Made by a program: the position numbers and the translations under genes. From Sandaracinaceae bacterium (lineage in GTDB: Bacteria > Myxococcota_A > Polyangia > Polyangiales > JAFGIB01): a stretch of 57,533 nt of DNA. Below the pieces are notes generated by a model. That model was not told the origin of the DNA and did not search any database. It saw only the letters and a list, made by a program, of their open reading frames with translations. Numbering within the stretch: position 1 is the stretch's first letter; each line of letters opens with the position of its first letter. The stretch is taken from assembly GCA_017881055.1 (NCBI GenBank), contig JADGRF010000015.1, forward strand, positions 1 to 57,533, in the 5' to 3' direction. Positions 1 to 8,301 of the stretch are shown here, piece by piece.

Positions 1-86
1 AGCCTTCGGCTCTGGGTGGTGACATGACTGAGCAGCAGCCTTCGGCTCTGGGTGGTGACATGACTGAGCAGCAGCCTTCGGCTCTG
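1..86. repeat. 36-bp tandem repeat carrying a start codon
   Basis: A 36-bp unit occurs as a partial copy at 1-23, a full copy at 24-59 and a 27-bp partial copy at 60-86, and may continue beyond the window edge. Each unit contains a GGTGGTGAC stretch immediately before ATG, so every copy supplies a start codon with the same upstream context. Each also contains the small inverted repeat AGCC-TTC-GGCT. Because 36 is a multiple of three, copies add 12 residues in frame to the gene that follows. Confidence 0.9.
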
Positions 87-929
87 CGCAGGTACACTTC
101 GCTGGTCAAGCTGAGCCACACCGTGTTCGCGTTGCCGTTCGCGCTTGCCTCCGTCGTGCTCGCATCGCCGTTCGCGCCGATCACGGTGGAGAAGGTCCTG
201 CTCGTGGTGATCTGCATCGCGGCTGCGCGCACCGCCGCCATGGCATTCAATCGTCTCGTCGACCGCGACATCGACGCGGAGAATCCGCGCACGCAGGATC
301 GCGAGCTGCCGAGCGGTGCGCTCACGGTCACGCAGGTGCGCGTGCTCGTGCTCGCTTCGTGCGCCGTGTTCGTGGCCGGCGCGGCGCGACTCGGTCCCCT
401 GCCGTTGTACCTGAGCCCGGTCGCGCTCGGCTTGGCGCTCGGCTACTCGTACACCAAGCGCTTCACGGCGCTGTGCCACGTGATCCTCGGCTTTGCGATC
501 GCCTTCGCACCGGGCGGCGCCTGGATTGCCATGGGCGCACCGGTCACGCTCGCGCCGTGGCTGCTCGTGCTCGGCGTGGCGTCGTGGGTCGCGGGCTTCG
601 ATGTGCTGTATTCGCTGCAGGATCGCGGCTTTGACGAAGGCCGTAAGCTGCACTCGATTCCCGTGCGGCTCGGCATCAAGGGCGCGCTTTTCGTGAGCGC
701 GCTCTTGCACTTGGTGACCGTGGCGTGCCTCGTGGGCGTTGGTCTCGTGCTGGGACGCGGCGTTGCCTACATGGCGGGTGTCGCTTTGATCGCGGGCCTG
801 CTCTTGGTCGAGCACGCGATCGTGAAGCCGAGCGACCTCTCGAAGCTGAACAAGGCGTTCTTCGACGTGAACGGCTACGTCAGCCTGGCCTTCTTGCTGT
901 TCGTCGGCGTCGATCAGCTGCTGCACTGA
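24..929 (+). CDS. ubiA: UbiA-family polyprenyltransferase (4-hydroxybenzoate/futalosine-pathway type)
   Basis: An integral membrane aromatic prenyltransferase that attaches a polyprenyl chain to an aromatic ring during quinone synthesis. The first Asp-rich motif (NRLVDRDIDAENPRTQDRE) is near residues 84-102. The second (SLQDRGFDEGRKLHSIP) is near residue 200. Six or more hydrophobic helices fill the rest, and the length fits the family. The second motif resembles the UbiA-like enzymes paired with the futalosine menaquinone route (MqnP), so menaquinone synthesis is possible, but no mqn gene is visible here. The start is ambiguous: ATG at 24 and ATG at 60 lie in identical repeat copies and differ only by a duplicated 12-residue N-terminus (MTEQQPSALGGD). 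A still earlier start outside the window is also possible. Confidence 0.88.
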   Translation: MTEQQPSALGGDMTEQQPSALRRYTSLVKLSHTVFALPFALASVVLASPFAPITVEKVLLVVICIAAARTAAMAFNRLVDRDIDAENPRTQDRELPSGALTVTQVRVLVLASCAVFVAGAARLGPLPLYLSPVALGLALGYSYTKRFTALCHVILGFAIAFAPGGAWIAMGAPVTLAPWLLVLGVASWVAGFDVLYSLQDRGFDEGRKLHSIPVRLGIKGALFVSALLHLVTVACLVGVGLVLGRGVAYMAGVALIAGLLLVEHAIVKPSDLSKLNKAFFDVNGYVSLAFLLFVGVDQLLH

Positions 930-950
930 GGCGGCGCTTCGAGCTTCGCC

Positions 951-2960
951 ATGCACTTGTCCGCCCTCGAAATGCTGGTGCTCGACGCCGCACGGCAGCG
1001 CGATGCGTCGCTGGCCGCGGACCGCGGGCACAGGCTGCGCCACGGCATCGTGCACACGCCGCCCGAGCTGGCACGTTTCGTGGTTCGCGCGGTCGACGAG
1101 TTGCTGCGGGACGAGCTGGGGCTTGCGCAGGGTCTCGCCGATGCCAGCGTAGACGTGATCGACCCCGCCTGCGGACCAGGCGCGTTCCTCGCGCCCGTGA
1201 TCGATGTGTGGGCAGCTGACGGAAATGGCCGTGCCAGGATCATCGGTCTCGATCGCGACGAGGCCGCGCTGATTCGTGCCGAGGCGTTGCGCCCCGCGGC
1301 GGAGGCCGTGTCTGCTGGCTTCGCGCTTCGGCACGTCGACACGTTGCGTGAAGTCGCGCTCGGCGCCAGCCCGCAGGGCGCCGGTCGCACGCTGGTCGTG
1401 CTCGGCAATCCGCCATGGGCCGTGGCCGCGGCCCAGCCGTCCGACGCGATGCAAGACCTGCTCGAAGACTTTCGTCGTGACCCTCGGGGCGTGCGCTTGG
1501 CCGAACGCAAGCTGGGCGTGCTGTCCGACAGCTACGTGCGCTTCTTTCGTTGGGCTGCCGAGCTGGCCCGTCAGAGCAGCGCGAGCGCGGTCGTGGCATT
1601 CGTCACGAACGGCTCGTTTCTCGATGGGCCCGTGCATCGCGGCATGCGTGCGGCGCTCGCCCGCTGGTTCGACGCCATCGACGTGGTGGATCTTGGCGGC
1701 AGCGCATTGCTCGCGCGCGACCCGAATGCCGGTGCACGTGACGGCAACGTGTTCGACGTGCGCACCAGCGTCGCGATCAGCTTCTGCATGCGGCGCCCGC
1801 GCCACGGTGATCGCCGCGCGCGGGTCCGCTACACGCGCGTCTGGGGCGGCAAGGACCACAAGCTGGACATGCTCGCCAGCGCGCGCCTGCGCGAGCTTTC
1901 GTGGTCTGCGATCTCGTCGCCGGAAGAGGGAACGCGCTTTCTTCCCGCAACGCAGAGCTCGGCGAGCCATGAATACGCGAGCTGGCCTTCGCTCGCGGAG
2001 GCCATGCCGTTTCATCGCGAAGGCGTGCAGAGCAACCGCGACGCGGCCGTGATCGATCGCGACCGAGCTCGGTTGCTTTCGCGGCTGCGCAGCTTCGTGG
2101 CCGGTCGAGCACTGCCAGAGCTGGACCGGGCGAATGCGCCGCTCTCGCACTACGATCCGAAGCAAGCGCGCCGCGCGGTGGCGCAGGCCTTGGAGCGCGA
2201 TCCGGAGGGCGTGCGTGGCGAGTCCGTGCGGATGATCAACTACCGGCCCTTTGATGTGCGCTATTTCTGTCCGGTGCCGCCATTCTGCCATCGAGCCCGC
2301 GGCGAGCTGCAGCGCGCGTTCGACCACCAGGGGGCGCTGGCCCTGATCAGCGTGCGCAAGGACCGCGGTAGCGCGCCGTACGCGCACTTTGCAGCTTCGG
2401 CCAGCATCGTCGACAACTGTTTTCTCTCGACTCGATCGTCGTGTCGCGCGCGGGCGTTTCCGCTGTATGACGCCGACGGCGCCGACAACCTCGCGAAGGC
2501 CGTGGCGGTGCAGCTGACGGAGCGAGCAGGCGAGGGCGCCGGCTCCGCGCACAGCTGGCTCTGCTATGCATTGGCCGTGCTGGCCGCGCCCAGCTACCGC
2601 GCGCGTTTCGCAGACGCCTTGCGCGCGGACTATCCACGCATCCCGTGGCCGGACGGGCAGGAGCGTTTCGCTGCGCTGGTCGCGATCGGTCAGGAGCTGG
2701 TCGCCGCCTTCACCGAGCCGCTGTCCGCCCAGCCTCGCCCGGATCTGGGCGTGGAGTTGCCGCCGCAGAGCACGTTGCGCATTGGCCACCATGCACCGCT
2801 AACCGGCTACGTCGCATTGCAGCGCGGTGCCGCCTTTACGCCTGAAGCCGCGGGGCAGCTCGTGGCGCTACATGCGCGATTGCAAGAGTTGGCGCAGGCG
2901 TGCGCGCGTGCTGACGACGCCGTCGCGCCGCTCCTTCTGAATACGCCTGCGTCCGCGTAG
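951..2960 (+). CDS. Solitary N6-adenine DNA methyltransferase, type ISP-like
   Basis: Predicted to transfer methyl from S-adenosylmethionine to adenine N6 in DNA. The AdoMet-binding motif I is DPACGPGAFL (residues 71-80), followed by an acidic motif II (GLDRDE, about 99-104) and the catalytic motif IV NPPW (153-156). A later block around residues 425-470 (NYRPFDVRY and surroundings, then SVRKDRG) resembles the C-terminal target-recognition region of single-chain type ISP restriction enzymes. No helicase or PD-(D/E)XK nuclease domain is present in the 669 residues, and no nuclease gene is adjacent. It therefore looks like an orphan methylase or a stripped restriction enzyme. Its last 93 bp overlap the 3' end of the convergent hydrolase gene. 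Confidence 0.85.
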   Translation: MHLSALEMLVLDAARQRDASLAADRGHRLRHGIVHTPPELARFVVRAVDELLRDELGLAQGLADASVDVIDPACGPGAFLAPVIDVWAADGNGRARIIGLDRDEAALIRAEALRPAAEAVSAGFALRHVDTLREVALGASPQGAGRTLVVLGNPPWAVAAAQPSDAMQDLLEDFRRDPRGVRLAERKLGVLSDSYVRFFRWAAELARQSSASAVVAFVTNGSFLDGPVHRGMRAALARWFDAIDVVDLGGSALLARDPNAGARDGNVFDVRTSVAISFCMRRPRHGDRRARVRYTRVWGGKDHKLDMLASARLRELSWSAISSPEEGTRFLPATQSSASHEYASWPSLAEAMPFHREGVQSNRDAAVIDRDRARLLSRLRSFVAGRALPELDRANAPLSHYDPKQARRAVAQALERDPEGVRGESVRMINYRPFDVRYFCPVPPFCHRARGELQRAFDHQGALALISVRKDRGSAPYAHFAASASIVDNCFLSTRSSCRARAFPLYDADGADNLAKAVAVQLTERAGEGAGSAHSWLCYALAVLAAPSYRARFADALRADYPRIPWPDGQERFAALVAIGQELVAAFTEPLSAQPRPDLGVELPPQSTLRIGHHAPLTGYVALQRGAAFTPEAAGQLVALHARLQELAQACARADDAVAPLLLNTPASA

Positions 2961-3875
2961 CGAGCGCAGCACCGAGCGAAAGGCCTTCTTGGGTTCCAGC
3001 GGCGCAACCGCGTCCGCCCGCAGTCGCGCGGGTGTGGCGGCAGAATCGTTCAGAAACGCGAGCGCGGCGTTCACGAATTCCTCGGGGCACTCGTGATGCA
3101 AGTAGTGGCCGGCGTTCGGGAACGAACGAAAGACAGCGCCTTCCATGACGTCGACGAAATCACGCCCGTGCGACATTGGGATCAGCGCGTCGCGCTCGCC
3201 CCAGAACACCGCCATCGGCGGGAAGCTCGTGACCTCGTGCGCTCGCTGCAGAAAGAGCCGTGTTTGGCCGCGCCAGTCGATCACGTCACGCACCATGCGC
3301 GAAAAGGCGCGCGCGGTGCCACGCTCGGCGTTCATCGCGGAAAGCACGGCGACGTCGTGCTTTGCGGCGTCTTCGCGTGCGTGGCCCTGCGAGTGGCGTG
3401 TGCCAAACGCCATGAACGGCTGCCCCCAGTGCTCGACCGCCTTGGGGAACGTGGCGAGCTTCAGCCAGAAGCCGACGCCCCGACCGAGCCCACCGGCGGC
3501 CACCAGCACGATCCGGCGAATACGTTCTGGACAGGCGAGCAGCAGCATCTGCGCGACGCCGCCTCCATAGGAATGACCGATCACGTCGACCGAGCGCAAG
3601 TCGAGCAGCACGAGCCAGTGCGCGATCATCTGGGCTTGCCACTCGAGTGAGTAGCTCGCGTCCGGCCTCTCCGAGAGGCCGCAGCCGGGCAGATCCGGCA
3701 TGAGCACGAGTCGGTCGCGCGCTAGCGGCTCGACGACCGGTCGCCAGGTGAGATACGAATCGGTCAAGCCGTGCAGGAGCACGAGAGGGGTTTGCGAGCT
3801 GGGCGTGCCGCGCTCGGCCCAGTGTATGCGGACGCCGTCGACCTGTGCGTACGAGTGGCGAAGCTCGTCGACCAT
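2868..3875 (-). CDS. Alpha/beta-hydrolase fold protein
   Basis: A soluble serine hydrolase of the alpha/beta fold. The N-terminal half has the oxyanion-region HG (LLHGLTDS). The nucleophile elbow is GHSYGG, the acid lies in GERDAL, and the histidine is in NAGHYLHHE, so the catalytic triad looks complete. The substrate cannot be deduced. Typical members end soon after the catalytic histidine, but this one continues with roughly 60 Arg/Lys-rich residues. The final part of that tail is encoded antisense to the methyltransferase gene. An in-frame GTG at 3893 would add six residues, but the ATG at 3875 gives the more usual N-terminus (MVDELRHSY). It lies 60 bp downstream of the sensor kinase gene on the same strand. 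Confidence 0.85.
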   Translation of the reverse strand: MVDELRHSYAQVDGVRIHWAERGTPSSQTPLVLLHGLTDSYLTWRPVVEPLARDRLVLMPDLPGCGLSERPDASYSLEWQAQMIAHWLVLLDLRSVDVIGHSYGGGVAQMLLLACPERIRRIVLVAAGGLGRGVGFWLKLATFPKAVEHWGQPFMAFGTRHSQGHAREDAAKHDVAVLSAMNAERGTARAFSRMVRDVIDWRGQTRLFLQRAHEVTSFPPMAVFWGERDALIPMSHGRDFVDVMEGAVFRSFPNAGHYLHHECPEEFVNAALAFLNDSAATPARLRADAVAPLEPKKAFRSVLRSLRGRRRIQKERRDGVVSTRARLRQLLQSRM

Positions 3876-3935
3876 GACGATCCAACCTCGCACTGTCGGA
3901 GCCGCGGAGCAAGATGCTCGTGCTCGTGCTCGCGC

Positions 3936-5096
3936 TCAGGCGCGGCGCGCCGGCAGCTTCACCCAGAACGCGGCACCGCGCGGATAGTTGTCTTCGACCC
4001 AGATCGTTCCACCGTGAGCTTCGGCCGCGACGCGACACGAGGCCAGGCCTAGGCCTCGGCTCTTGCGCGCGGTTTCCGCGTCGTTGTCCAGGCGCACGAA
4101 CTTCTCGAAGATGCGCTCGCGGTGTTCGAGCGGGACGCCTTGTCCCTGATCGCGCACGCAGAGCCGGAACGAATCGTCGACCTCGTCGCGCATCGACAGC
4201 AGCTCGATGACGCCGCTCGTGGGGGAGTATTTCATGGCGTTTTCCACGAGATTCATCAGCAGGCGCGAGAGCATTTCTGGGTCGCCTGGCAGCACCACAG
4301 GCTGTTGCCGGTGCGTCACCACGAACCCCTGCTGCTTTTCTTCGAGGCGTTTTCCCAGCTCGTGACGCACGTCGTTGCACAGATGGACCACGTCCACGTC
4401 CTGGATGCGAGGCTGTAGCCCGCCGTCTTCGCTGCGGGAGATATCGAGCAGGTTCATGACCATCCGGTTCATGCGTCGCGACGCGCCGACGATGTCCTGC
4501 ATGCACTCGACCTGATCGGCATCGAGGTTGCTCGCGGTCGAGAGGTAGTCGGCGTTGGCGAGAATCGCCGCCAGCGGATTCTTCATGTCGTGCACGATCA
4601 ACGCAGTCGTTGCTTCGCGCTGTCGTTCGACCTCCGCGAGCCGATCGCGCTGCTCCCGGATCAGCCGGTAGCTTTCCTGCTGCGCTTGGCTCAGGCGCCG
4701 GATGCGTAGCAGGGAACCGACCCGGAGCAGCAGCTCGGTCCGTTGGATGGGCTTCGTGAGGAAGTCGTCGGCCCCCGCGTCGAGCGCTTGCTTGTGCGTA
4801 CCCAGGTCGCTGAGTGAGGTCAGAAAAACGATCGGCAGATCGGGCCCCGCGGGGAGCTGGCGCATGCGCTTGCACGTGGCGAAGCCGTCGAGGCCGGGCA
4901 TGACGACATCGAGCAGGACGAGATCGATCGGCCTCGACTCGAACGCGCGTAGCGCAGCTTCGCCGTCTTCCGCTAGGGCCACGGTGTAGCCCGCCTCCGA
5001 AAGCAGCGCATCGGCCAGGATCCGGTTCTGCACGTTGTCGTCTACGACGAGGATCAGGGCCGTGGTCTCGGCACCTGCGGCACTCGCGACGCTCAT
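3936..5096 (-). CDS. Response regulator-histidine kinase (receiver at N-terminus)
   Basis: A cytoplasmic hybrid with a receiver domain (about 13-130) followed by a coiled linker, HisKA and HATPase_c. The receiver is intact: acidic pair DD (19-20), acceptor Asp63 in LLDVVMPG, Thr in FLTS and Lys115 in LTKP. The phosphorylated His169 is in the H-box VHDMKNPLAAI. The ATP-binding N box (NLVENAMKYS), G1 (DQGQGVP), F box (FEKF) and G2 (RGLGLAS) are all visible. There are no membrane segments, so the kinase presumably senses phosphorylation of its own receiver or an internal partner. Its ATG overlaps the stop codon of the PAS fragment ORF just upstream, which implies translational coupling. It is the most downstream signalling gene of the c-di-GMP island. 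Confidence 0.92.
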   Translation of the reverse strand: MSVASAAGAETTALILVVDDNVQNRILADALLSEAGYTVALAEDGEAALRAFESRPIDLVLLDVVMPGLDGFATCKRMRQLPAGPDLPIVFLTSLSDLGTHKQALDAGADDFLTKPIQRTELLLRVGSLLRIRRLSQAQQESYRLIREQRDRLAEVERQREATTALIVHDMKNPLAAILANADYLSTASNLDADQVECMQDIVGASRRMNRMVMNLLDISRSEDGGLQPRIQDVDVVHLCNDVRHELGKRLEEKQQGFVVTHRQQPVVLPGDPEMLSRLLMNLVENAMKYSPTSGVIELLSMRDEVDDSFRLCVRDQGQGVPLEHRERIFEKFVRLDNDAETARKSRGLGLASCRVAAEAHGGTIWVEDNYPRGAAFWVKLPARRA

Positions 5097-5227
5097 GCGG
5101 AGCTCGTCTGTGTCGCAGCCAAGTAGGCGTTGCTGACGGCGCTGATCACCAAGTCGGGCCGGAGCCCCAGATAGGCGCCCGGTGTCGACTCGAAGAGCAA
5201 CCGAGGGTCGGAGTGTTTGGCGTCCAT
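5093..5227 (-). CDS. 44-residue truncated PAS-domain ORF
   Basis: This short reading frame lies in the gap upstream of the histidine kinase. It begins MDAKHSDPRLLFESTPGAYL and continues with GLRPDLVISAVSNAYLAAT. That matches the first third of PAS sensor domains (the LFES-P-YL-PD-I-VS-AYL pattern) and then stops at TGA. The TGA overlaps the ATG of the kinase gene by 4 bp (ATGA). It may be a remnant left when a PAS domain was deleted from a longer kinase, or a small coupled leader peptide. The similarity is by eye; the ATG and stop are read directly from the sequence. Confidence 0.55.
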   Translation of the reverse strand: MDAKHSDPRLLFESTPGAYLGLRPDLVISAVSNAYLAATQTSSA

Positions 5228-5249
5228 CCGCAGTCGAGGTCTCCCGGTT

Positions 5250-6440
5250 CTAGAACCTAGCGTCCGGGAACGGGTGGTCGGGCTTCGCGAACAGGTAGCC
5301 TTGAAGAGCGTCGCAGCCGAGGCGGACCAGCGTGTCGCGCTCGGGCTTCGTCTCCACGCCTTCGGCGATCACCATCACGTCCATGTCTTCGCAAAGCCTC
5401 TGCAGCGCGTCGACCAACTTCTGCTTGGTCGAATCGACGTCGATGTCCCGCACGAGCGCCATGTCGATCTTCATGACCTCGGGTTCCAGCTGCGCGATGC
5501 TGGTCAGGCCCGCATAGCCGGCGCCGATGTCGTCGATTGCGAGCCGAAAGCCCATCTGACGCAGCTGTGCGACGCGACTCTGAAGGTCCTTGATCTCTTC
5601 GAGCGACACGCGCTCGGTGATCTCGAGCACGACCTTGTGCGCGATGCGGGATAGCGGCGCGCTCGGCGAGTACAGCTCGTCGTCCGCCAAGTCTCGCGGG
5701 TGCAGGTTCACGAACACCTCGGGGATCGGTGACTTTTCGACCGTGGTGGCGACGCTCCGACGAACGGCGCGGCCGAGGTCGGTCAGCCTGTCGAGACGCT
5801 CGGCGGCATCGATGATCGCGCCTGGGTGCGGAAGCGTCGTTTCGCTCGAACGCAGCAAGGCTTCGAACGCGATCGTGCGCTTGTGCGAGTAGCGCACGAT
5901 CGGCTGATAGGCCATCCACAGGCCGTCGAGCGCGCGCTGAAAGCCCACTTCGAGGCTGGCGCGGTCGCCGAGCTGCTTGTCCATCGCGCCCAGGTGTTCC
6001 ATCGCCTCGCGCTTGATGCGTGCCAGCCGCCCGAGGCTCACGGCTTGCTCGACCACGGCTACCAGTTGTTTGAGCTCCACCGGCTTTTGCAGGTACTTCA
6101 ATGCGCCGAACTCGATCGCTTGCATGGCGGTCGCCATGCTTGGTGAGCCGGTCACGAGAACCACCGGTACATCGAGATCGCGACCACGTACTTCACGCAA
6201 GAGCCCGATGCCGTCGAGCTCGGGCATCGCGATGTCACTCACGATGGCATCGAAGCGCTGCTGCGTCAGCTGCGCGACGGCGTCTCGACCGTCGTGCGTC
6301 TTCGTCACCGAGAACCCTGCGGCGGTGAGCGCGCGCGCGTACGCTGTGATCAGGGCGGGCTCGTCGTCGACGATCAAAACGTGTGCTTGCGGCTGCGCTG
6401 ACATTTCGCTCGAGGTTCCGGCCCGGCGTACTGAAGCCAT
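5250..6440 (-). CDS. Receiver-EAL c-di-GMP phosphodiesterase, paralogue 1
   Basis: A response regulator with a c-di-GMP-hydrolysing output. The receiver (about 18-140) has the acidic pair IVDDE, acceptor Asp in VSDIAMPELDG, Thr in LVTGS and Lys in LQKPV. The EAL domain (about 165-390) keeps the metal and catalytic signature: EALLR, the Asn of NLHP, EITER, DDIGAGYAGL, the Lys of MKID, AEGVET and QGYLFAKP. The enzyme is probably active. Two in-frame ATG codons, 6440 and 6404, are possible; neither has a strong ribosome site. The protein is clearly paralogous along its whole length to the receiver-EAL protein encoded at 8302-9474, which suggests an old duplication separated by the synthetase gene. 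Confidence 0.93.
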   Translation of the reverse strand: MASVRRAGTSSEMSAQPQAHVLIVDDEPALITAYARALTAAGFSVTKTHDGRDAVAQLTQQRFDAIVSDIAMPELDGIGLLREVRGRDLDVPVVLVTGSPSMATAMQAIEFGALKYLQKPVELKQLVAVVEQAVSLGRLARIKREAMEHLGAMDKQLGDRASLEVGFQRALDGLWMAYQPIVRYSHKRTIAFEALLRSSETTLPHPGAIIDAAERLDRLTDLGRAVRRSVATTVEKSPIPEVFVNLHPRDLADDELYSPSAPLSRIAHKVVLEITERVSLEEIKDLQSRVAQLRQMGFRLAIDDIGAGYAGLTSIAQLEPEVMKIDMALVRDIDVDSTKQKLVDALQRLCEDMDVMVIAEGVETKPERDTLVRLGCDALQGYLFAKPDHPFPDARF

Positions 6441-6527
6441 GTGGGGCTGAACTCGCAGCGTCAGCGTCGCTCAACGGCTGGCCGGAGTAAAGGTGCCGTG
6501 CTGAGACGCGCGTCGACATGCCCAATC

Positions 6528-6546
6528 CGGCTATGTCAAATAGCCG
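6528..6546 (-). promoter_or_regulatory. Perfect -35 box framed by an inverted repeat
   Basis: A 6-bp inverted repeat CGGCTA/TAGCCG (6528-6533 and 6541-6546) encloses 7 bp. On the minus strand this loop contains TTGACA (complement of 6534-6539), a perfect sigma-70 -35 box directed toward the receiver-EAL gene that starts at 6440 or 6404. No good -10 hexamer is seen at the expected spacing, so the promoter call is weak. A repressor or activator site overlapping the -35 would explain the symmetry. Confidence 0.35.
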
Positions 6547-6651
6547 TACGCGCGGGTGGGACGTGGCTGTCAGCTGCACACATGCCCGTCGTGCCGATGT
6601 CGCGCGGCGGGGCGCGCGGCGGGTCCTCCGAGGCGGCTCTTGCTCCGTGTT

Positions 6652-6671
6652 TGTCACCCCTCGGGGTGACA
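6652..6671 (-). terminator. Perfect 9-bp-stem palindrome downstream of the acyl-CoA synthetase gene
   Basis: TGTCACCCC and GGGGTGACA flank a two-base TC spacer. The element sits 43-63 bp past the stop codon of the synthetase gene on the minus strand and about 210-230 bp upstream of the receiver-EAL start. No T-tract follows on either strand, so it is not a classical intrinsic terminator. It could be a hairpin that stabilises the 3' end, or a dyad operator. Confidence 0.4.
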
Positions 6672-6714
6672 GGGCGGGCCAATTCTCCAGCTATCCTAGG
6701 GCTGATACTCGGGT

Positions 6715-8265
6715 TCAGGGGGGGCGTTTTTCACCGCCAGCAGGTCGCGGGTTGGCCAGCCACAGCTGCTTTAGGTCGGGTTTCAACACTTTACCCATCG
6801 CGTTGCGCGGCAGCTCGGGCAGCACCCGCAAAAGCGACGGGAGCTTGTAGCTCGCCAGGCGCTCCTTCCCCCACGTGCGCAGGGTGTCCAGGTCGAGGTT
6901 CCGGCCTGCGCGTAGCACGACCGCCGCGGCGACACGTTCGCCCCAGTGCTCGTCGTCGACACCGACCACGGACACCTCCGCGATGGCGGGATGTTCGCGC
7001 AGGCACTCCTCGATCTCGAGCGCCGAGACTTTGAAGCCGCCGGTCTTCAGGATATCGACGGAGCTGCGGCCGAGTAGTCGGTAGTGACCGCCCTCGCGCA
7101 CCGCCACATCGCCGGTGCGAAACCAGCCGTCCGCGGTGAACGCTTCGGCCGTGGCTTCGGGTCTACGAAAGTACTCGCGGAACAGATTGGGTCCGCGGAT
7201 CTGCAGTGCGCCCGCCTCGCCATCGGCCAGCTCGCGCCCTGTATCACCGAGTAGGCGCGCTTGTACCCCTGGAAATGGCACGCCGACGGTGCCGGGGCGA
7301 CGCTCTCCGTGAAGCAGCTGACCCAAGCCCATGCCGATCTCGGTCATGCCGTAGCGTTCCAAGAGGCGCTGCCCACTCAGCTCGCGCCAGCGTTCGAGCA
7401 TCGACACGGGCAGTGCCGCCGAGCCCGAGACCATCAAGCGCATGCGCTCGCAGCCCGCACGAAAAGCTGCTTGCTCGGGCGCCGACGCGGCCTGCCAGCG
7501 CTCGCTGAGCTTCGCGTAGATCGTGGGCACCGCCATGAACAACGACAGCTCATGCGAGGCCGCGATACGCGTGAACACCCGGTGTGCGTCGAAGCGCGGC
7601 AGAATTTCGCAGCACGCGCCCGCGTACAGCGGCGCGCACAACGCGTTGAGAATTCCGTGCAGGTGATGGAGCGGTAGCACGTGCAGGATTCGGTCTTGCG
7701 CAGTGATCTCCCACGCCGTCACGATCGAGCGAATCTGGGCCGTGAGAATCGCGTGTGTGCTGAGCGCGCCTTTGGGCTTGCCGGTGGTGCCGCTCGTGTA
7801 GATCAGCAAGGCGCCCCGATCGGCAGCGACGTGCGGCAGCTCGCGCGTGGACATGGCCAAGCCCTGGAGCAGCGCCGAGCAGTCGAGGAGGCAGCGACCT
7901 TGTGCCTGCGTGAGTGGCGAGAGGAGCGCCCGATACTCGGCGTGCGCGACGACTTGCGCTGCGTCGGCATCGGCCAGCGTGTAGGAGAGCTCGGGCGCGG
8001 GGTGCGTCACGCACAACGGCACGGCGATGCCACCGGCGCGCCAAATGCCCCATAGCGTGGCGACGTACGCGAAGCCGGGGCTCACCATGAACGCGACGCG
8101 CTCGCCCGCGAGGTCTCTGGCGTCTCCGAGTAGACCTGAGGCGACGCGTGCCGAGGCCGTCAACAAGTCTGCGTAGCTGAAGCTGCCTTCATCGGCGACG
8201 ACTGCGACGCGCTCCGCGTGTTCGTGCGCGCGCGCGAGCGTGGCAATGGGATCCGGGATACTCAC
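6715..8265 (-). CDS. Acyl-CoA synthetase, malonyl-CoA synthetase (ACSF3/MatB)-like
   Basis: An AMP-forming ligase that adenylates a carboxylate and transfers it to CoA. The ATP P-loop motif YTSGTTGKPKGA is near residue 155, the A5 motif RYGMTEIG near 315, the A7 motif WFRTGDVA near 385 and A8 in GRSSVDILKTGGFKVSALEIE (quoted in two parts: GRSSVDILKTGG, FKVSALEIE). The A10 lysine is in RNAMGKVLK. The A8 region and short N-terminal domain are typical of ACSF3/MatB enzymes acting on malonate or methylmalonate, but the substrate is not proven. The gene starts with GTG at 8265. It lies between two paralogous phosphodiesterase genes on the same strand, 36 bp after the upstream one, so co-transcription is likely. 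Confidence 0.88.
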   Translation of the reverse strand: MSIPDPIATLARAHEHAERVAVVADEGSFSYADLLTASARVASGLLGDARDLAGERVAFMVSPGFAYVATLWGIWRAGGIAVPLCVTHPAPELSYTLADADAAQVVAHAEYRALLSPLTQAQGRCLLDCSALLQGLAMSTRELPHVAADRGALLIYTSGTTGKPKGALSTHAILTAQIRSIVTAWEITAQDRILHVLPLHHLHGILNALCAPLYAGACCEILPRFDAHRVFTRIAASHELSLFMAVPTIYAKLSERWQAASAPEQAAFRAGCERMRLMVSGSAALPVSMLERWRELSGQRLLERYGMTEIGMGLGQLLHGERRPGTVGVPFPGVQARLLGDTGRELADGEAGALQIRGPNLFREYFRRPEATAEAFTADGWFRTGDVAVREGGHYRLLGRSSVDILKTGGFKVSALEIEECLREHPAIAEVSVVGVDDEHWGERVAAAVVLRAGRNLDLDTLRTWGKERLASYKLPSLLRVLPELPRNAMGKVLKPDLKQLWLANPRPAGGEKRPP

Positions 8266-8301
8266 GTGCCCAGGATAGAGCTGCGCCCCTCTTCGGCCAA
8301 G

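Noticed and set aside
1-86. CRISPR-like repeats at the left edge
   Set aside because: The copies are directly adjacent with no spacers and lie in coding frame, so they are a tandem duplication.
6441-6714. Possible c-di-GMP riboswitch before a phosphodiesterase gene
   Set aside because: I looked for the conserved GEMM core on the minus strand and did not find it; only dyads and a -35 box are visible.
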